64,000 nt of DNA, from contig CAIOSP010000043.1 of the NCBI GenBank assembly GCA_903861005.1, positions 1 through 64,000 on the forward strand, given 5' to 3'. Shown here one piece after another: positions 28,356 to 36,584 of the stretch. This DNA is from an uncultured Pseudomonadota bacterium (GTDB lineage Bacteria; Myxococcota_A; UBA796; GCA-2862545). Position numbers and translations under genes: made by a program. Position 1 is the stretch's first letter. The number at the start of each line of letters is the position of its first letter. The notes below the pieces were generated by a model, which saw only the letters and a program-made list of their open reading frames with translations, did no database searches and was not told where the DNA came from.

Positions 28356-29600
28356 ATGGGATTGTTGGACTGGCTGACGAAGAAGCCCTCTGCGAACACC
28401 GCAGCTGCCACTGAGGCCGTCGCCGGCGGCGTGCGTGTCCGCACCAGCCACGGTGGCCCGGGCATCTACGAGGTGCCGCGCGAGGTGATCGCCCAGGGCG
28501 GTCGCGCCGTGCTCAACTTCCTGCTGGAAGACGATCACCTGGAAGAGGTGATGCACAACGGCTCGAACGAGCCGATCCTCGTGTTCCACCACGAGTACGG
28601 CATGTGCCGCGTGAACTACTCGCTGGACCACGTGTCCTGTCAGGTGTTCATCCACGAGATCGTGCGCGCGCACAACGCCCGTCTGGACGAAGAGCACCCC
28701 CTGTTCGACGGCTCGCTCGCCGACGGCAGCCGCGTGAACATCGCCATCCCGCCCGTCACGCGCAGCGGCCCGTCGATCACGGTCCGTAAGTTCCGCAAGC
28801 GCGCCATCACCGTGCCCGAGCTGGTCCGCAGCGGCTCGCTCTCCGCGGACGCGGCCGCGTTCCTCTGGCTCACCATCGAGGGCATGGGCGCCAAGGCCGC
28901 CAACATGCTCGTCGTCGGCGGCACCGGCTCTGGCAAGACCACCCTGCTCAACGCGCTGTCGTGGTTCATCCCCAGCCGCGACCGCGTGGTCATCATCGAG
29001 GACACGCAGGAGCTGGTCGTCCCGCAGCCCAACGTCGTTCGTATGCTGACCGCAGACGGCACCACGATGGACCGCCTGCTGGTCAACTCGCTGCGTATGC
29101 GCCCTGACCGAATCATCGTCGGTGAGGTCCGCGGACCGGAGGCTCGTACGCTGTTCGGCGCCATGAACACCGGCCATGACGGTTGCATGGGCACCCTGCA
29201 CGCCAACAGCGCGCGTGAGTCGCTCCACCGCGCCATGAACGCGCCCATGAGCGTGCCGCTGTCGCAGCTGGTCGGCCTGGACTTGGTGATCGTCACCGAG
29301 CTGCGCAAGACCGGCGACGGCGCCCAGCGTCAGGTCGTCGAGATCGCCGAGGTGTCGGGCATCGGCGAGGACACCGCGCGCATCAACCAGCTCTTCGTGC
29401 GCGACCACGCGGCGAACGTGCTGGAGAACACGGGCATCCCGTCGCGCCTCCGCAGCGAGATCTGCCGCGCGGCCGGCGTGCGCTCCGAGGACTTCGCCGG
29501 CATGCTCAAGAAGCGCGCCCGCGCGATCGAGCGCATCGCCGCCCAGCGCGGGGATCTGGACACCGCGTTCCTGCGCCTGCTGGTCGACCCGCCGACCTAG
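28356..29600 (+). CDS. Secretion/filament-assembly ATPase, TadA/ArlI-like
   Basis: A 414-residue hexameric secretion ATPase of the GspE/VirB11 superfamily. N-terminal domain to about 150; Walker A GGTGSGKTT at 188-196; Asp box IIEDTQEL at 213-220; Walker B RIIVGEVRG at 252-260; His box TGHDGCMGTLHANS at 272-285. The FIPSRDRVVIIEDTQEL stretch and NAPMSVPLSQLVGLDLVIVTEL look more like archaeal ATPases (ArlI/GspE2) than like typical CpaF/TadA. It follows the two T2SF genes by 52 bp. It would power assembly of a pilus-like filament or a pseudopilus, but no pilin, prepilin peptidase or secretin gene is adjacent. Confidence 0.88.
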   Translation: MGLLDWLTKKPSANTAAATEAVAGGVRVRTSHGGPGIYEVPREVIAQGGRAVLNFLLEDDHLEEVMHNGSNEPILVFHHEYGMCRVNYSLDHVSCQVFIHEIVRAHNARLDEEHPLFDGSLADGSRVNIAIPPVTRSGPSITVRKFRKRAITVPELVRSGSLSADAAAFLWLTIEGMGAKAANMLVVGGTGSGKTTLLNALSWFIPSRDRVVIIEDTQELVVPQPNVVRMLTADGTTMDRLLVNSLRMRPDRIIVGEVRGPEARTLFGAMNTGHDGCMGTLHANSARESLHRAMNAPMSVPLSQLVGLDLVIVTELRKTGDGAQRQVVEIAEVSGIGEDTARINQLFVRDHAANVLENTGIPSRLRSEICRAAGVRSEDFAGMLKKRARAIERIAAQRGDLDTAFLRLLVDPPT

Positions 29601-29749
29601 TCAGCCCGTCGATGACGCCGATCTAGCGTCCGCGAGTGGCGCAACGGTCGGCGGCCCTGCGGTCCTCCGGAGGGCTCGACGCACCACGACACACCGCGAC
29701 GCACGCGCCGCGGCGCGCGTGCGAGGATGCCGGTCGACCAGGGGAACCC

Positions 29750-30139
29750 ATGGACACGATCGAAGTCTCTGCCTCCTTGCCCGGCACGCCGGAGCGCCTG
29801 TTCGCCGCGTGGATCGACGCGGACCAGCACGCCGAGATGACCGAGGCGCCTGCGACCTCCGCGCCGGTCGTCGGCGGTGCGTTCACCGCGTGGGATGGCT
29901 ACATCTCCGGCACCCACCTGGAGCTCGAGTCGCCGCGCAGGCTGGTACAGTCCTGGCGCGCGTCCGACTTCCCGGAGGGCGCGCCGGACAGTCGACTTGA
30001 GGTTCGGTTCGCCGCCGTGCACGGCGGGACCGTCGTGACGGTCGTCCACAGCGGCCTGCCGCCGGGCACGGGCCCAAACTACGCCCGCGGTTGGGAGGAG
30101 TACTACTTCGAGCCGATGCGGAGCTGGCTGCGCGGGTAG
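29750..30139 (+). CDS. SRPBCC (AHSA1-like) domain protein
   Basis: A 129-residue START-like/SRPBCC protein of the AHSA1 group. IEVSASLPGTPERLFAAWID is the standard opening, with VGGAFTAWDGYISG and RLVQSWRASDFP in the middle and a C-terminal helix (GWEEYYFEPMRSWL). ATG at 29750 is preceded by GGGGAA; a longer frame upstream is of non-coding composition. Such proteins bind hydrophobic ligands or act as stress-related accessory factors. It is separated by 149 bp from the ATPase gene and unlikely to belong to its operon; a GC-rich 8-bp hairpin (29701-29722) lies between them. Confidence 0.85.
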   Translation: MDTIEVSASLPGTPERLFAAWIDADQHAEMTEAPATSAPVVGGAFTAWDGYISGTHLELESPRRLVQSWRASDFPEGAPDSRLEVRFAAVHGGTVVTVVHSGLPPGTGPNYARGWEEYYFEPMRSWLRG

Positions 30140-30144
30140 CCTGG

Positions 30145-30183
30145 GCGCGAGTCGGTGCGGGCCTCGTGCCGACGCGCTCGCGC
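30145..30183. terminator. Possible bidirectional terminator hairpin
   Basis: GCGCGAG at 30145-30151 pairs with CTCGCGC at 30177-30183, and the next four bases TCGG (30152-30155) with CCGA (30169-30172), leaving a small bulge. It sits between convergent genes; there is no T-run. Confidence 0.4.
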
Positions 30184-30212
30184 AGGCGCGTGGACGCGGC
30201 CGTCGGACGCGA

Positions 30213-31637
30213 TCAGGGCGCCTGATGCGCCTCGGCCGCGCGCTCGACCGTGAGCGCGGCGATCCGCCGAAGGCGCTCACGCGCGTCGGTCAGGTTTGGC
30301 TCGCGGTCGAGCGCGTGGATGTAGGCCGCGCTCGCCTCAGCGAGGCGGCCCTCCAGCTCCAACGACACGCCCAGGTTGTAGTAGGCCCGGGGGTTGTCCG
30401 GCGACACGGCCGTGGTCTGGTGCCACAGCGCCACCGCGCTCCGGTAGTCGTGGTTGCGCGACGCGGTCGCGAGCCCGAGGGCAAGCGCCGTGACCGCGGC
30501 GGCCACGCGCAGCCGCGCTGCCGACCACGTCTCCACCGACGGCGCGAGCCACGCGCCCATCGCCAGAAAGAGTCCGACGTCGGCCAGGTAGAGGTGGCGC
30601 TCGTTGAGCACGTCGACGCGGGGCAGCAGCAGGTACGGGAAGAAGGCCTGAAGCAAGAACCAGCCGATCCCGAACCCGACCAGCGGGAGCCGGGTGCGCC
30701 ACGCGATCGCGGCGAGGCCGACCACGATCGCCGCGCCCACCGTGACCGCCGCCGCGGACGGCGGTCGAAAGCCCAAGCCGGGATCGATCGACAGGTGGTC
30801 CACGCGCACCAGCCCCGACATCACCCACGCGAGCCCGTCGAGCTGCCGCTGCAGCGCGTCGCCGAGCGGCACCGACCCGACCACGTCGCGCAGCAGGCGG
30901 AACGTGGGGTCGTAGCCCACCGCCACCACCGCGAGGACCGCGAGCAGCGCCCACGCCCACGCGGTGCGCTTCAGCGCGGCGGTCCAGCCCAGCCCGCCGA
31001 CCGTCACCTGCCACAGCAACAAGCCCGCAGGCAGCGTCGCCGCCGTCTCCTTCACCGACACCGCGACGAGCATGGCGACCGCTGCACCGACCGCGCGCAG
31101 CACGCCGCCGCCGCCCGCGCCGAGCAGAAGCGCAGCCAGGCACGCGGTGGTCGCCAACGACACCGACCGACCGCTCAGGTACGTGACCGCCTCGCTGTGG
31201 ATCGGGTGGAGCGCGAACAGCAGCGCCGCCACCACCGCGGTCGTGTCCGGCGGCTCCGATGCGCGCGCCCCAGGCCGCGTCGCGCGCGCGCTCAGGCGCA
31301 GCACCAGCTCGACGTTCAGCAGGTGCACGCCGATGTTGAACAGGTGGAACGCGAGCGGGCCGAGCCCAGTCTGCCAGCACGCGGCGTAGGACACGCGCAG
31401 CAGCGGTCGCAGGCCGGGGTGGGTCAGCGCGGTCATCACGTCGTGCGCCGCCGCGTCGCGCACGATCACGCCGTCGTCGTCGAATTGGAACGGGCCCATC
31501 ACACCTGTCGACCACGCGAGCGCGGCCGCCAGGAAGATCAGCGCCCGCGCGCGCGGACAGGCGACCGGCGCGTCGGCGCCTACGGGATCACGCTGTGGAT
31601 GAGCTGTCCGATGAGCACCGTCGCGCGGCCGGTCCAC
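30213..31637 (-). CDS. GT-C-like multi-pass membrane protein with C-terminal TPR (TMTC-like)
   Basis: A roughly 474-residue integral membrane protein. FQFDDDGVIVRD after the first helix is the acidic loop typical of GT-C glycosyltransferases of the TMTC/PMT style; around ten hydrophobic helices follow (HLFNIGVHLLNVELVLRL, LLFALHPIHSEAVTYLSGR), with LPRVDVLNERHLYLAD before the last helices. The C-terminus has TPRs (NPRAYYNLGVSLELEGRL). TMTC proteins are protein O-mannosyltransferases in animals; bacterial homologues are uncharacterised. Start uncertain: the GTG at 31637 overlaps the preceding gene by 58 nt, and no better in-frame start keeps the first helix. Confidence 0.75.
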   Translation of the reverse strand: MDRPRDGAHRTAHPQRDPVGADAPVACPRARALIFLAAALAWSTGVMGPFQFDDDGVIVRDAAAHDVMTALTHPGLRPLLRVSYAACWQTGLGPLAFHLFNIGVHLLNVELVLRLSARATRPGARASEPPDTTAVVAALLFALHPIHSEAVTYLSGRSVSLATTACLAALLLGAGGGGVLRAVGAAVAMLVAVSVKETAATLPAGLLLWQVTVGGLGWTAALKRTAWAWALLAVLAVVAVGYDPTFRLLRDVVGSVPLGDALQRQLDGLAWVMSGLVRVDHLSIDPGLGFRPPSAAAVTVGAAIVVGLAAIAWRTRLPLVGFGIGWFLLQAFFPYLLLPRVDVLNERHLYLADVGLFLAMGAWLAPSVETWSAARLRVAAAVTALALGLATASRNHDYRSAVALWHQTTAVSPDNPRAYYNLGVSLELEGRLAEASAAYIHALDREPNLTDARERLRRIAALTVERAAEAHQAP

Positions 31638-32344
31638 GTGGTCGGGAGCGGCTCATCCGAGAACGCCGCGGCGGCGGTGAGCGTGTTCCAGGTGCACTTC
31701 AGCTTGGGGTCGTTCGGATCCGGCAGCCTGCGCATGCGCTGAAGCGACGCGCTCAGCATATCCATGCCCGCCTGGTGCGAGAGCAGCTCGGAGTCCGCCA
31801 GCGTGAGCGGGCCGATCGCGTCGCACATCGCCTGCGGGACAAAGCCCAGCTTGCAGCCGATCAGCGCGTCTCCCTTGGACAGGACGCCCGCGATGATCGT
31901 CGGGACGTGCATGCGCTCATGCGCGATGGTCGCCTGCACCACGTCCGCGCAGAACTGCTTGCAGAAGCAAGGGTCCATGCGCGCCTCGCCGAACGGCGAC
32001 ACGCCCGCGATCTTGGAGAGCGAGTTCACCGACGCGTCGTACTCGTCGCAGGCCGTGAACTGGTCGCTGACCCGTGTGTCGCCGGCGAAGCGGCTCTGGA
32101 ACAGGGCGACCGCGGCCTGATTGGTCTTGGGACCGCTGCCCTGGAGCACGTCGTCCTTCACGGACTGCCACGCGGACTTGGCGTCGCCCTGAGTCTTGAG
32201 GATGAGCTCCGTCATCGGCGCATCCTCGCAGGTGCACGGCCGCGGGTTGCACTCGGACTCGGGCACGAAGAAGTCGGGCACCGCCGCGCCGGCGAACGCG
32301 GCGCCGGTCGGCAGCAGGACACAAAGCCAAAGTGCGCGCGTCAT
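31580..32344 (-). CDS. Exported Cys-rich protein with HExxH motif
   Basis: A 254-residue secreted protein of no family I can name. Signal peptide to about Ala20. Cysteines cluster at 32-39 (CNPRPCTC), 126-132 (CFCKQFC), 164, 174 and 217. HERMH at 142-146, embedded in QATIAHERMHVPTI, is a classic zincin HExxH helix; Glu186 or His190 (DSELLSHQ) could be the third ligand, giving a gluzincin-like arrangement. So it may be a disulfide-stabilised metallopeptidase, but a fortuitous motif is possible. ATGA overlap with the upstream lipoprotein gene; the GT-C/TPR gene overlaps its 3' end. Confidence 0.7.
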   Translation of the reverse strand: MTRALWLCVLLPTGAAFAGAAVPDFFVPESECNPRPCTCEDAPMTELILKTQGDAKSAWQSVKDDVLQGSGPKTNQAAVALFQSRFAGDTRVSDQFTACDEYDASVNSLSKIAGVSPFGEARMDPCFCKQFCADVVQATIAHERMHVPTIIAGVLSKGDALIGCKLGFVPQAMCDAIGPLTLADSELLSHQAGMDMLSASLQRMRRLPDPNDPKLKCTWNTLTAAAAFSDEPLPTTWTGRATVLIGQLIHSVIP

Positions 32345-32898
32345 GGCTGCACCTCCGTCAGATCGGCATCCAAGACCTGGGTTGGCCACGCGGACGGAGG
32401 GAAGTCTCCCTGATGCGCGCCGTAGGTGATCTGCGACAGCACCATCGCGTCGCCGACCGCGTCTTGCGCGACCTCGAACAGGTGGCCGTCCGACATCGAG
32501 AACGAGCGCGAGCCCTGCGTCCCGGCGGCCCACAAGTAGGTCTCGGAGTCCAGCGCGAGGAGCGGCTCATGGATGCGGTGGTAGACAGGCTCGCCCTGCT
32601 GCCAGACGTGCGACACGAGTTGGTCGTTCACGATCTGGATGAACACCTCGAGCGGCGCGCCGTCCTCGGGCCATGGCACGTCCTGCGCGCCGTCGACCGT
32701 CTTCATCTCGTACCCGCCGGTAGCACCGTCGATGACGGTCAGCGTGGTCGTCGCGCGCTCCCAAAGGTCGCCGAAGGTGCCGGTGGCGCCGAGGTCGACC
32801 GACGCGTCGTCACTCCCATCGGGGTTGCCATGCCCGAGAAACGGCAGGCAGCCACCCACCCACAACAGCGGCGCCCATCGCAACACCGTGGTCCTCAT
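32341..32898 (-). CDS. Lipoprotein of unknown function
   Basis: A 185-residue lipoprotein starting at ATG 32898, lipobox VGGC (Cys17), followed by an Asp/Gly-rich linker. The mature domain has alternating strands (LEVFIQIVNDQLVSHVWQQG, LLALDSETYLWAAGTQG, SFSMSDGHLFEVAQD) that suggest a small beta structure. No recognised motif. Coupled by a 4-bp overlap to the HExxH gene, which suggests a joint role. The longer open frame upstream has no signal-like start and is ignored. Confidence 0.7.
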   Translation of the reverse strand: MRTTVLRWAPLLWVGGCLPFLGHGNPDGSDDASVDLGATGTFGDLWERATTTLTVIDGATGGYEMKTVDGAQDVPWPEDGAPLEVFIQIVNDQLVSHVWQQGEPVYHRIHEPLLALDSETYLWAAGTQGSRSFSMSDGHLFEVAQDAVGDAMVLSQITYGAHQGDFPPSAWPTQVLDADLTEVQP

Positions 32899-33028
32899 GA
32901 AAGCTCCCCTCGACTCGGACGCGTAACGCGGCTCCACGATGCGCGGGGCGGGCGACAAACCCGCGCAACCGACAGGCACAGCTCGGGCGCGTAGCCGCGT
33001 CACCAAGCCGGCGCTGCGCTCTGCGGGG

Positions 33029-33685
33029 CTACTTCTTCTTGTTGCCCAGCGACGTCAGCAGCGGCAGGAACTCGCGCACCGCGGTGACGGCGGGCTGCAC
33101 CGCGCCCTGCGCTGACGCAGACAAGCCGGTGGGGATCCCCGCCTCCAGCCGCGCGGCCAAACCCAGCAGCTTGGAGGCCTTGTCGGTGTCCGAGTCGCTC
33201 GACTCGAGGATGACGGGCACCTTGTCGCTCACGCCGGTGACCACGTCGGAGAACGACGCGATCAGCGACTTGTCCTTCTTGTTGAGCTTGCAGGTGTGGG
33301 CCAGGCTGCAGATCGACGGCAGGAGCTGCAGGCCCTTGCCCGCGACGCCCAGCGTGGTCGACGCGGCGGTGAGCGCAGAGCGGTTGATCGTGGGGTGATC
33401 GCCCGCCTCCGCGACGTCGCCGGGGGCGCGCTCAGGGTTGCCGACGAACGTGATGCCCACGGTGGCGTAGTGCGCGACGCGGCAGGTGCGCCGCGGCGCG
33501 TTGGCGGGGTCCTCGCAGACGGCCTCCACCGTCTTGAAGTCGGCCGGGTAGCTCGCCTGGATGCAGTCGAGCTGCTCCGCGCCGATCTTGCCGTCGCAGA
33601 GGTCCTTGGGCGCGTCCGCGGCCAGCGCGAGCGTGGTGAACCAGGACAGGGCAAGCATCCACATGGCGAGGACTCCGTTCCGCAC
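33029..33685 (-). CDS. Exported protein of unknown function
   Basis: A 218-residue secreted protein. The GTG at 33685 gives the charged n-region MRNG; ATG at 33664 has a better Shine-Dalgarno (GGAG, eight bases) but no basic residue, so the start is open. Cleavage is likely after ALAA near residue 23. Mature Cys are at C30, C41, C57, C68 and in SICSLAHTCK, probably disulfides. The C-terminal half is low-complexity helical (GLAARLEAGIPTGLSASAQG) and ends in a Lys tail. No family recognised. It lies in a run of minus-strand secreted genes. Confidence 0.65.
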   Translation of the reverse strand: MRNGVLAMWMLALSWFTTLALAADAPKDLCDGKIGAEQLDCIQASYPADFKTVEAVCEDPANAPRRTCRVAHYATVGITFVGNPERAPGDVAEAGDHPTINRSALTAASTTLGVAGKGLQLLPSICSLAHTCKLNKKDKSLIASFSDVVTGVSDKVPVILESSDSDTDKASKLLGLAARLEAGIPTGLSASAQGAVQPAVTAVREFLPLLTSLGNKKK

Positions 33686-33793
33686 GAGCGTATCGTGCGT
33701 GTTTGCAGCCGGGTAACCGGCGGGGATGGGGCGTGGGTTGGTGTGTCACGGGCGCGACAGTCAGACGGACCATCAGACGCTCGGGCATCGCCG

Positions 33794-34363
33794 TTATTCG
33801 TGCGCCCAGCCGCCGAGCGCCTCCTGATCCAGCGCGTCGTAGAGCGGACCCAACGGCCCCATCGTCACGGAAGCGCCCGGATCGGCCTGCACCCGCACCG
33901 TCACCGCCTCGCCATCGCGTCGCGCCGAGAACACGAGCGAGACGGCCTTGGCCGGTCGACCCGTGCTGGCCAGGCGCACGTCGACCGCGGGCATCGTGCC
34001 CTTGACCTCGGCGGGCAACGCGAAGAAGCCCACCGAGTCCAGCGCGCGGCCAAGACGCACGAGCCCGGTCGCCGACACCACCTGCGCGCCGGTCTCGGTC
34101 TTGGACATGGGCACGGTGACCGCCTCCAACCCAGCGGGGGCCGTCACCAGGAAGCGTCCGTCCTGCGCGATCCGGTACAGCTCTCCGGACTCGGGGAGCC
34201 AGAGCTGGAGGAGGACGTCGGCGGGGATCGGAGGGGTGGCAGGCATGGAGGGCTCCACGGGGGGCGCTTCGGGCGCGGAGATCGCGGGGACGGGCGGAGG
34301 CACGGGCGCCGCCGCGCACGCGATCGACTCAGAGGCACACAGGAGCAGGAGCCACGCGCGCAT
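33794..34363 (-). CDS. Small lipoprotein, coupled to OmpA-metzincin gene
   Basis: A 189-residue lipoprotein: signal with lipobox SIAC (Cys16), a Pro-rich spacer (about 18-48), then a beta-rich domain of about 130 residues (LQLWLPESGELYRIAQDGRF, VDVRLASTGRPAKAVSLVF, AVTVRVQADPG). No family recognised. Its ATG shares one base with the stop of the upstream metzincin gene (TGATG), so it is translated from the same message. A role as a partner, inhibitor or anchor of that protease is an inference from coupling alone. Confidence 0.7.
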   Translation of the reverse strand: MRAWLLLLCASESIACAAAPVPPPVPAISAPEAPPVEPSMPATPPIPADVLLQLWLPESGELYRIAQDGRFLVTAPAGLEAVTVPMSKTETGAQVVSATGLVRLGRALDSVGFFALPAEVKGTMPAVDVRLASTGRPAKAVSLVFSARRDGEAVTVRVQADPGASVTMGPLGPLYDALDQEALGGWAHE

Positions 34364-35799
34364 CAGATCCCCCAGCTTTGGTCACTCGAGATGACGCGGA
34401 GCGCTTCAAGGAAGCTGCTGTAGTGCCACGGACGCACGGTCGAGCCCACGCCCATCGCGCTCTCGTCGCGGCCGCGCGCGAGCACCTCGCCGGTGGTCGC
34501 GGTGATCATGGACTGGTAGCCGGCCTCGACGGGCGTGCCGACGCCCGCACCCGTCACCGCGTACTCGTCGCCAAGCCCGAGCATGTGGCCGGTCTCGTGG
34601 AGTGCTGGATCCTGCATCTCGTGGTCGCCGACCTGCACATCCACCCGGCGCCACTCTGCCCCCGCGTCCGCCGCGTCCTCGCCCTGGTTGCGGACGAGGA
34701 CGCGATCGGCGGTGATGCCTGCTGCGATCAGCGCGCTGCGCACGGCGGCCGCTCGGGCGCGCGCCAAGTCCATGTTCTCGACGGCCCGGTCCGCCGCGGG
34801 CGCCCCGCGGCGGTGGTCCGTGCTGGAGCGGCCCGTGAGCTCCACATGGGCGGTCGGGGCCGCTTGCAGCTGCGCGATGACCGGCTGGAGGAGCGCCGCG
34901 CCCGCCGTGCTCAGCGCGGCGCCGCCCTGGGCGAAGGAAACGGCGACCGTGGCGTTTCCCCAGTCCAGCTTCTGCTCGGGGCGCATGTCGTTGGAGTCGA
35001 ACGAGCCTGTGCCGTGCCCTGGCACCGAGCCGTCGGCGGCCGGGGCGTTCACCGAGCAGAGGTCGCCGGTGGCGTCGTGGTGTCTCCCCGGATCACACAC
35101 TGAGCTCTGCGCCATGCCGGCGTCATTCGGGTACTTCGCGACCGTGAGCCGAAAATGCGGATGGGACGCGTCCTGCACCACCCGCACCGTCGTGTTGACG
35201 AGCATCGCGGTCCAAAACGGCTTGGTGCTGTGAAACACGTGTCGGCTGGACCACTGGGCGCTCACGTCGGCCTCGTACCGCGTGGACCACGCAGTCTGCT
35301 CAGCGGGCGTCCACTGGAACTCCTCAGGTCGGAAGCCGGGCGACACGGCGGCCGGCGAGCCGTTCACGAAGTCGTAGGCCACCTTCAACGTCACGACCAT
35401 GGCCCCGGTGGCCGCGTCGAACGTCACGTCAAACTGCCCGAAGCCGCTGGACGGGTGGTGGTCGGTCAGCGGCGTGAAGGTGCGGCGCCGGAACGCGGCG
35501 AGCTCCTCCTGCGCGTCGAGCCTGTCTTCACCGGAGCGCATGTCCAGCGCGTCCCCCATCGCGTTCATCGCGTCGTCCACCCAACTGAAGGTGCCGCCAT
35601 CGCGGCCCGCCGTCCCTTCGCCGAGCACTTCCGGCGCGCCGACAGTGGCGAGCTCGGCCGCGGGGCTCGCTCCGCCGTCACCACCCGCCACCGCCTCGGC
35701 GGCGGCCGCGTTCCCCGCCCCGCCAGACTCCACGCTCTCTGGAGACCGCGCTCCTGAGGCATCCGAAGTGGTCCGTATGGGGTGCCGACGAAGCGACAA
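34363..35799 (-). CDS. OmpA-like domain fused to a metzincin-type metalloprotease, no signal peptide
   Basis: A 478-residue protein with TTG start (AGGGTG upstream). Residues 1-70 are disordered and Gly/Ala/Glu-rich, without a signal peptide. Residues about 105-235 form a beta domain I do not recognise. Residues about 283-390 are an OmpA-like peptidoglycan-binding domain (VAVSFAQGGAALSTAGAALL, AHVELTGRSSTDHRRG, LARARAAAVRSALIAAGI). The end contains HETGHMLGLGDEY (401-413): zincin His401, Glu402, His405 with Gly408 and Asp411, the HExxHxxGxxD variant of metzincins, plus a possible Met-turn (SAMGVG, Met449). Export route unclear. Confidence 0.8.
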   Translation of the reverse strand: MSLRRHPIRTTSDASGARSPESVESGGAGNAAAAEAVAGGDGGASPAAELATVGAPEVLGEGTAGRDGGTFSWVDDAMNAMGDALDMRSGEDRLDAQEELAAFRRRTFTPLTDHHPSSGFGQFDVTFDAATGAMVVTLKVAYDFVNGSPAAVSPGFRPEEFQWTPAEQTAWSTRYEADVSAQWSSRHVFHSTKPFWTAMLVNTTVRVVQDASHPHFRLTVAKYPNDAGMAQSSVCDPGRHHDATGDLCSVNAPAADGSVPGHGTGSFDSNDMRPEQKLDWGNATVAVSFAQGGAALSTAGAALLQPVIAQLQAAPTAHVELTGRSSTDHRRGAPAADRAVENMDLARARAAAVRSALIAAGITADRVLVRNQGEDAADAGAEWRRVDVQVGDHEMQDPALHETGHMLGLGDEYAVTGAGVGTPVEAGYQSMITATTGEVLARGRDESAMGVGSTVRPWHYSSFLEALRVISSDQSWGI

Positions 35800-35900
35800 C
35801 GTTCACCCTAGGCGACAGGAGCACAGCTCAGCCGCTCGTGGTGTGGGTACCCCGAAGCGCCGGGGAGCGACGCGAGGACGGCTCGCAATTTCCAGTCTGT

Positions 35901-36584
35901 TCAGTCCCGCCCAGCCAGCGACCGCTCCAGCCCATCCAGCAGCAGCTCGAGCCCAAACGACAGCTCGTGCAGCCCGTTGTGCCGCCCCTCGGCGACCTCC
36001 TCGGTCATCCGACGCATGTGCGGGTGGGTCGCGGCGGGCAGCATCGGCAGGTAGGCGGTGGCCATCGCGCGGTACTGGTCAGCCTCGATCGGGAAGTTCA
36101 GCGACTGCATCGTGAACCCGTAGATGTAGCTGTCGAGCGCGTTCCACGCGTGATCGGCCTGCGCGTAGCTGAAGCCGGCGTCCACCAGGCAGCCCACGGT
36201 CCAGTCGACGTAGCGGAGCATGGCGGGGCCGATGTTCATGCGCCCCATGACCAGCGGGCACGACCAGGGGTGTCGCATCAGGACCGCGTGCGCCGCCTGC
36301 GCGCGGTGACGCATGGCCGCCTTCCAGGGCGTGCCGGGCGGCGGCAGGTCGATCTCGGCGATGACGCGGTCGACCATGCCGTCCAGCACGGCGTCCTTGT
36401 CGGCGACGTGGCGGTACAGCGACATGGCCTGCACGCCCAGCGCCTGGCCGAGGTTGCGCATGCTCAGGGCGTCCAGGCCCTGGGTGTCCGCGAGCACCAT
36501 GGCCTCGGCGAGCACGCGCTCGCGCGACAGCGGCGTCCTCTTGCCCTCGCGCAACGACATCCCGACCTCCGCGGCCTTTGTCAC
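35901..36584 (-). CDS. TetR family transcriptional regulator (TetR_C-type)
   Basis: A 227-residue repressor. The TetR N-terminal HTH occupies about 18-65 (LSRERVLAEAMVLADTQGL, SMRNLGQALGVQAMSLYRHV), followed by KDAVLDGMVDRVIAEIDLP and a ligand domain of the TetR_C_1 type (HAWNALDSYIYGFTMQSLN). The GTG start overlaps the stop of the upstream oxidoreductase (GTGA), so it is the second gene of a two-gene operon. It probably represses this operon through the palindrome at 37605-37628. Effector unknown. Confidence 0.9.
   Translation of the reverse strand: MTKAAEVGMSLREGKRTPLSRERVLAEAMVLADTQGLDALSMRNLGQALGVQAMSLYRHVADKDAVLDGMVDRVIAEIDLPPPGTPWKAAMRHRAQAAHAVLMRHPWSCPLVMGRMNIGPAMLRYVDWTVGCLVDAGFSYAQADHAWNALDSYIYGFTMQSLNFPIEADQYRAMATAYLPMLPAATHPHMRRMTEEVAEGRHNGLHELSFGLELLLDGLERSLAGRD

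Noticed and set aside
33029-35799. Contractile injection (eCIS/T6SS) locus
   Set aside because: Only a signal-less OmpA-metzincin is suggestive; no sheath, tube, baseplate, spike or AAA ATPase gene occurs in the window.
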